Shown one piece after another: positions 7,401-9,262 of a stretch of 9,262 bases of DNA. The position numbers and the translations under genes were made by a program. Position 1 is the stretch's first letter, and every line of letters starts with the position of its first letter. The notes under the pieces were generated by a model, which was given only the letters and a program-made list of their open reading frames with translations, was not told the DNA's origin and did no database searches. Source of the DNA: Planctomicrobium sp. (GTDB lineage Bacteria; Planctomycetota; Planctomycetia; Planctomycetales; Planctomycetaceae); NCBI GenBank assembly GCA_018659505.1, contig JABJMI010000207.1:1-9262 (forward strand), in the 5' to 3' direction.

Positions 7401-7469
7401 ATTGAACTGGACATCATCTGCGTAGACGACGTTCGAAAAGATAATCATTAACAATGAAAGATGTTTCAT
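4443..7469 (-). CDS. PSCyt1-DUF1549-DUF1553 planctomycete cytochrome-like exported protein
   Basis: 1008 residues from the ATG at 7467-7469. This start gives a clean Sec signal peptide (MKHLSLLMIIFSNVVYA, residues 1-17), whereas the upstream ATG at 7506-7508 adds 13 residues and lies upstream of a -10-like TATAAT. Domains: PSCyt1 at about 20-115 with the haem c motif CFACH at 34-38 and DRMPPPEHG at 88-96; DUF1549 at about 140-345 with SFDLTGLPP at 171-179 and a second CxxCH, CAECHDHKFDPF, at 320-331; a variable beta-rich middle of about 400-590, flanked by helical, possibly coiled-coil segments at 362-390 and 605-645; DUF1553 at about 695-950 with ARTFVNRLWMLYFGHG at 714-729 and the signature REECTAKREKSNTPLQALVLLNDP at 883-905. 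The end, LLNLHETITRY, is typical. It is probably a periplasmic c-type cytochrome-like protein acting with the DUF1501 partner; the reaction is not known. Confidence 0.93.
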   Translation of the reverse strand: MKHLSLLMIIFSNVVYADDVQFNRDVRPILSDKCFACHGPDEKTREAELRLDEQASAFADRDGSQVIVVGEPAASSLIARITSTDESDRMPPPEHGKALTADEIKILQDWIQQGAKYQEHWSYIPLSRPEVPVVAKTEVSPIDSFIRRKQLEANVSMNDPADRRTLLRRISFDLTGLPPTYKEVLAFEKDDSNDAYEKMVDRLLQSPHFGERMAIYWLDLVRYADTLGYHGDQVRSVSPYRDYVIDAFNSNKPFNEFTTEQLAGDLLPNASLTQKVASTYNRLNRASAEGGLQPKEYLAKYTADRVRTAGAVWLGSTIGCAECHDHKFDPFSAKDFYSFGAFFADIKEQGIVNGANYIEQLPVPTGDQQTQLAKIDEQLKQTESNFNRQSPELDAAYDEWETAAVLAGDRWKEHNATDLKSQHGTTLTSSETGVVVASGQNPDKEVLELEFATDLATIGALRIDVLADDSLPARGPGRAANGNFVVNEVEVSYGEQKIEWAKSYGSHAQNGFPPENLAQNATGWAILPKAGQDHYLILEAKQVLALSPGIESEKAAKFKVTIKQNHGSTHTLGRFKISASPESAVVEGSVIPSAEVAEILKIPTENRNHEQRSKLNSDFRNQTPLLKQERDQLAQLRTAKKQIEGAIVTTLVTVAAPPREMRVLPRGDWMSTAGDIVTPAVPEFLSSSEHEQAEPLNRVDLAKWLTSAENPLVARTFVNRLWMLYFGHGISRSVDDLGSQGDWPTHPGLLDWLAIEFIDSGWDVKHLIKLIVMSETYQQSSIVSPEMRSTDPFNKLFARQTKQRLDAEMIRDNALFVSGLLVDKVGGPSSKPYQPAGYWAQLNFPKRTYQHDQNDDQYRRGLYTHWQRTFLHPSLLAFDAPAREECTAKREKSNTPLQALVLLNDPTYVESARVFAAEIVQQAETFEERLNFAYGKCLSRVPTQAEMETLRTLYQSDYEKFSHEDSKDLSFLKTGLAPAEKVENQSEIAAWTSLTRVLLNLHETITRY

Positions 7470-7490
7470 TTTCACTCTGAGGTAAGGAAT

Positions 7491-7496
7491 ATTATA
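7491..7496 (-). promoter_or_regulatory. Possible -10 box for the PSCyt1 gene
   Basis: A perfect TATAAT on the minus strand lies 21 bp before the chosen ATG at 7467-7469. No good -35 hexamer is visible at 16-18 bp upstream, and there is only a weak ribosome-binding sequence (CAGAGTG) before the ATG. If real, it implies a leader of about 14 nt and excludes the alternative start at 7508. Confidence 0.35.
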
Positions 7497-7574
7497 TGAT
7501 CGTCGCATCAGTATTATGATGGGGAATTAGCAAAGAATCGTTCCAGTTCATTCTACTGAAAATTGCTGGAATCG

Positions 7575-7653
7575 AAAACGGAGGCAGAGCGACTGATCCG
7601 AGAAACCTTGAATACTTTTCTCCGAGTCTCAGCGACTCAGCGGTTTTCTTCCT
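7575..7653. repeat. Degenerate G-rich spacer repeats, copies 4 and 5, inward-facing pair
   Basis: The plus-strand copy at about 7576-7607 begins AAAACGGAGGCAGAGCGACT and ends CCGAGAAACC. The minus-strand copy at 7614-7645 begins AACCGCTGAGTCGCTGAGAC and ends TCGGAGAAAAG. The two face each other across a few bases and can form a bulged hairpin between GACTGATCCGAGAAA and TTTTCTCCGAGTCTCAG. They share the AAC start, periodic GAG words and GAGAAA end of the repeats at 2684-2708, 4279-4308 and 4404-4426. The pair sits in the divergent spacer between the PSCyt1 gene and the metallopeptidase gene. Confidence 0.5.
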
Positions 7654-7737
7654 TTCTGAGACGCATTCTGTTGAATTAGACTACAGTCTTCGAGTTCCAG
7701 ATTTCATGATCCAACCTAACATTCACACATCGAGAAA

Positions 7738-9262
7738 ATGTTCATGCTCCGACGAGAAATTCTTTTTGTCCTCTGCTTCCAGTTGCTGACGATTCTTCTC
7801 TCCACAAACTTGTCTGCGGAAGTAAAAACCTGGGATGGCAAGCATTCACTCGAGAAAATCAATGTGCAGGTTGTCTACTTCATCCCGAATGATCGGCAAC
7901 CACTTAGCGACTGGAAAGAACGGGCAGACTACTACTGCAAAAGAATTGTTCAATTCCATGAACGAGAGTATGGAGGACAATCTTCACTCGCTGCAAATTT
8001 ACTTGAGGAACCGTTTGTCTCTGAGTTATCTACGCAACAACTTCGCGAAGGAGACGGCGACGCAATTTTCTTCAAGACCCTGCGAGAGGTCGATGCGAGA
8101 TTGAAGTTTGGGCAAGACGAATCGAAAGAGTTTCCAATTCTACTCGTTTTGTCGGAGATCAACTGGCGCCCGCTGGACGATTTCTTTCGTGTCAAACCTG
8201 GTAAAGAGGGGTATGAGTTTGAAGGAAATTTTCATGAACAGCAACACTTCCCCGGAGCAACTTCTGGTGGAGCACGCGCGACGTACCTCGCTGACCAACG
8301 TAAAGGTTGGGGGCTGGTGAGTGCCGATGGTTGGCGGGTTCCGTATCGTGGCAGCGACTGTGTTGTCTATCACGAAGGAGTCGGTCACACCGTTGGATTA
8401 CCACACCCTCAACCGCAAAATGGCTCGGTCATGAGCCTGGGGCAGTACCGTGGTTGGATCAGCGAATCGTGGCTCGACAAAGAACAAAAAGTCCACATGA
8501 ATTGGAATCCTGATGTTCCTGTGCAACTCACCTCACAGCAGAAACTGTTCTCCGAATTCAAAGCTCTTCCGAAACCATTGATTCCGCAACCGAATGAGAC
8601 TGTTTCATTACAATTTGAATTCCCTAAGGACGTTCGCGTCAAGGATTGTCTTGTTGAGTATCAAACTTCACTCGCTGGCCCTTGGGTTGAAGCAGTTGGT
8701 TCGGTCAGAGATTCTGATTTGGAACAGCTTAAGGAAATCACCCTTGGGGCTTTTGATCGACCTTCGCCGGTCAGTTACAGAGTGAATGTCACCTTAGTTG
8801 ATGGCTCGACTGCCGAATTGTGGGGCTACTTCCAAGTTAGAAATCCCTCAGGAGAAATTATTCAACCGACATCTTTGAGCTCTGACCTCGTCCAATCAAC
8901 ATCTTCCAGCCAGCTTCAATTCGGCGAAGAGATCAACGTGCTTGATCTTCTGGATGTAGAGACTGCCTGGAAGAATGGAGACTGGCAGCGAGACGAGTCT
9001 GGTCATCTGCTTTCTCCCAAAATGTATGGGGCAAGAATCGAGTTGCCGGTCGAAGTTCCTCGGAATTACCGCATGGTCGTTATCGCAGAACCGCTCGATC
9101 CTGCGAATGGATTACTGCTTGGTTCGCTTATCGGCGAAAACCGCTTTGTTGCATTGACCCACTACATAGTGAACGAAGCTGGGGTCAGTGCGTTAGAGAA
9201 TATCGATGGTCAAAATGTCGGGAATGCGACGACAATCAGGAGGAATCTTCTGCAACAGAATC
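7738..9262 (+). CDS. Exported zincin-like metallopeptidase with C-terminal jelly-roll domain, 3' truncated
   Basis: Open to the window end with 508 residues visible and no stop. An in-frame TAA at 7717-7719 limits the start to ATG 7738 or ATG 7744; GAGAA at 7732-7736 is better spaced for 7744, a difference of two residues. Residues 1-27 (RR, hydrophobic core ILFVLCFQLLTILLS, then NLSA before Glu28) form a Sec signal peptide. The catalytic-like region at about 40-255 contains HEGVGHTVGLPH at 212-223 and Met232 in NGSVMSLGQY, which resembles a metzincin zinc helix plus Met-turn, but has three rather than two residues between Glu213 and His217. An Ig-like beta segment follows (about 285-368, ending LWGYFQVRNP). 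From about 398 a planctomycete jelly-roll domain begins, with GARIELPVEVPRNYRMVVIAE at 431-451 and GVSALENIDGQNV at 482-494; in related proteins it resembles concanavalin-like or sugar-binding folds. It likely acts outside the cytoplasm; the substrate is unknown. Annotation as a protease is inferred from motif only. Confidence 0.8.
   Translation, partial: MFMLRREILFVLCFQLLTILLSTNLSAEVKTWDGKHSLEKINVQVVYFIPNDRQPLSDWKERADYYCKRIVQFHEREYGGQSSLAANLLEEPFVSELSTQQLREGDGDAIFFKTLREVDARLKFGQDESKEFPILLVLSEINWRPLDDFFRVKPGKEGYEFEGNFHEQQHFPGATSGGARATYLADQRKGWGLVSADGWRVPYRGSDCVVYHEGVGHTVGLPHPQPQNGSVMSLGQYRGWISESWLDKEQKVHMNWNPDVPVQLTSQQKLFSEFKALPKPLIPQPNETVSLQFEFPKDVRVKDCLVEYQTSLAGPWVEAVGSVRDSDLEQLKEITLGAFDRPSPVSYRVNVTLVDGSTAELWGYFQVRNPSGEIIQPTSLSSDLVQSTSSSQLQFGEEINVLDLLDVETAWKNGDWQRDESGHLLSPKMYGARIELPVEVPRNYRMVVIAEPLDPANGLLLGSLIGENRFVALTHYIVNEAGVSALENIDGQNVGNATTIRRNLLQQN

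Noticed and set aside
7470..7508. Longer start for the PSCyt1 gene at 7508
   Set aside because: It lies upstream of a TATAAT and adds 13 residues before an otherwise well-formed Sec signal peptide.
8233..8247. A second HExxH (HEQQH, residues 166-170) in the metallopeptidase
   Set aside because: It sits in a Gly/Pro-rich stretch unlikely to form the zinc helix, and lacks the downstream Gly and third ligand; the HEGVGHTVGLPH motif with Met232 is the better site.

Overview
The window looks like a planctomycete chromosome of moderate GC. The strongest evidence is the pair of lineage-typical families on the minus strand: a PSCyt1-DUF1549-DUF1553 cytochrome-like protein and a Tat-exported DUF1501 protein. 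A secreted protein ending in a jelly-roll domain common in planctomycetes and a short GCTAGC-centred intergenic repeat agree with this. I cannot name a genus.

Layout: (1) 2-880, plus strand: 3' part of a PLP-dependent D-threonine aldolase / D-serine dehydratase-like (DSD1) enzyme. (2) 887-919: a perfect 33-bp palindrome between two convergent genes. (3) 929-2338, minus strand: a eukaryotic-type UDP-sugar pyrophosphorylase of the UAP1/UDPGP family. (4) 2339-2732: a gene-free gap with a 19-bp exact inverted repeat, a REP-like hairpin and a degenerate G-rich repeat. (5) 2733-4178, minus strand: DUF1501. (6) 4179-4442: a gap with a 17-bp near-perfect inverted repeat. (7) 4443-7469, minus strand: PSCyt1-DUF1549-DUF1553. 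(8) 7470-7737: a divergent intergenic region with a third inward-facing repeat pair. (9) 7738 to the window end, plus strand: an exported zincin-like metallopeptidase, cut off by the window.

How the genes fit together: the PSCyt1 protein and the DUF1501 protein are usually encoded side by side in planctomycetes and are thought to act together outside the cytoplasmic membrane; here they share strand and order, although 264 bp of repeat-bearing sequence separates them. The UDP-sugar pyrophosphorylase lies downstream on the same strand but behind a 394-bp gap, so it is probably a separate unit. The divergent metallopeptidase is also exported.

Most noteworthy are (a) the peptidase signature H-E-x3-H-x2-G-x2-H followed by a Met-turn-like methionine, one residue longer than the canonical metzincin motif, and (b) all three upstream gaps of the right-hand genes carrying inward-facing copies of similar short G-rich repeats, as if small hairpin or MITE-like elements occupy every spacer. 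No mobile-element gene, CRISPR array, tRNA or rRNA was seen.
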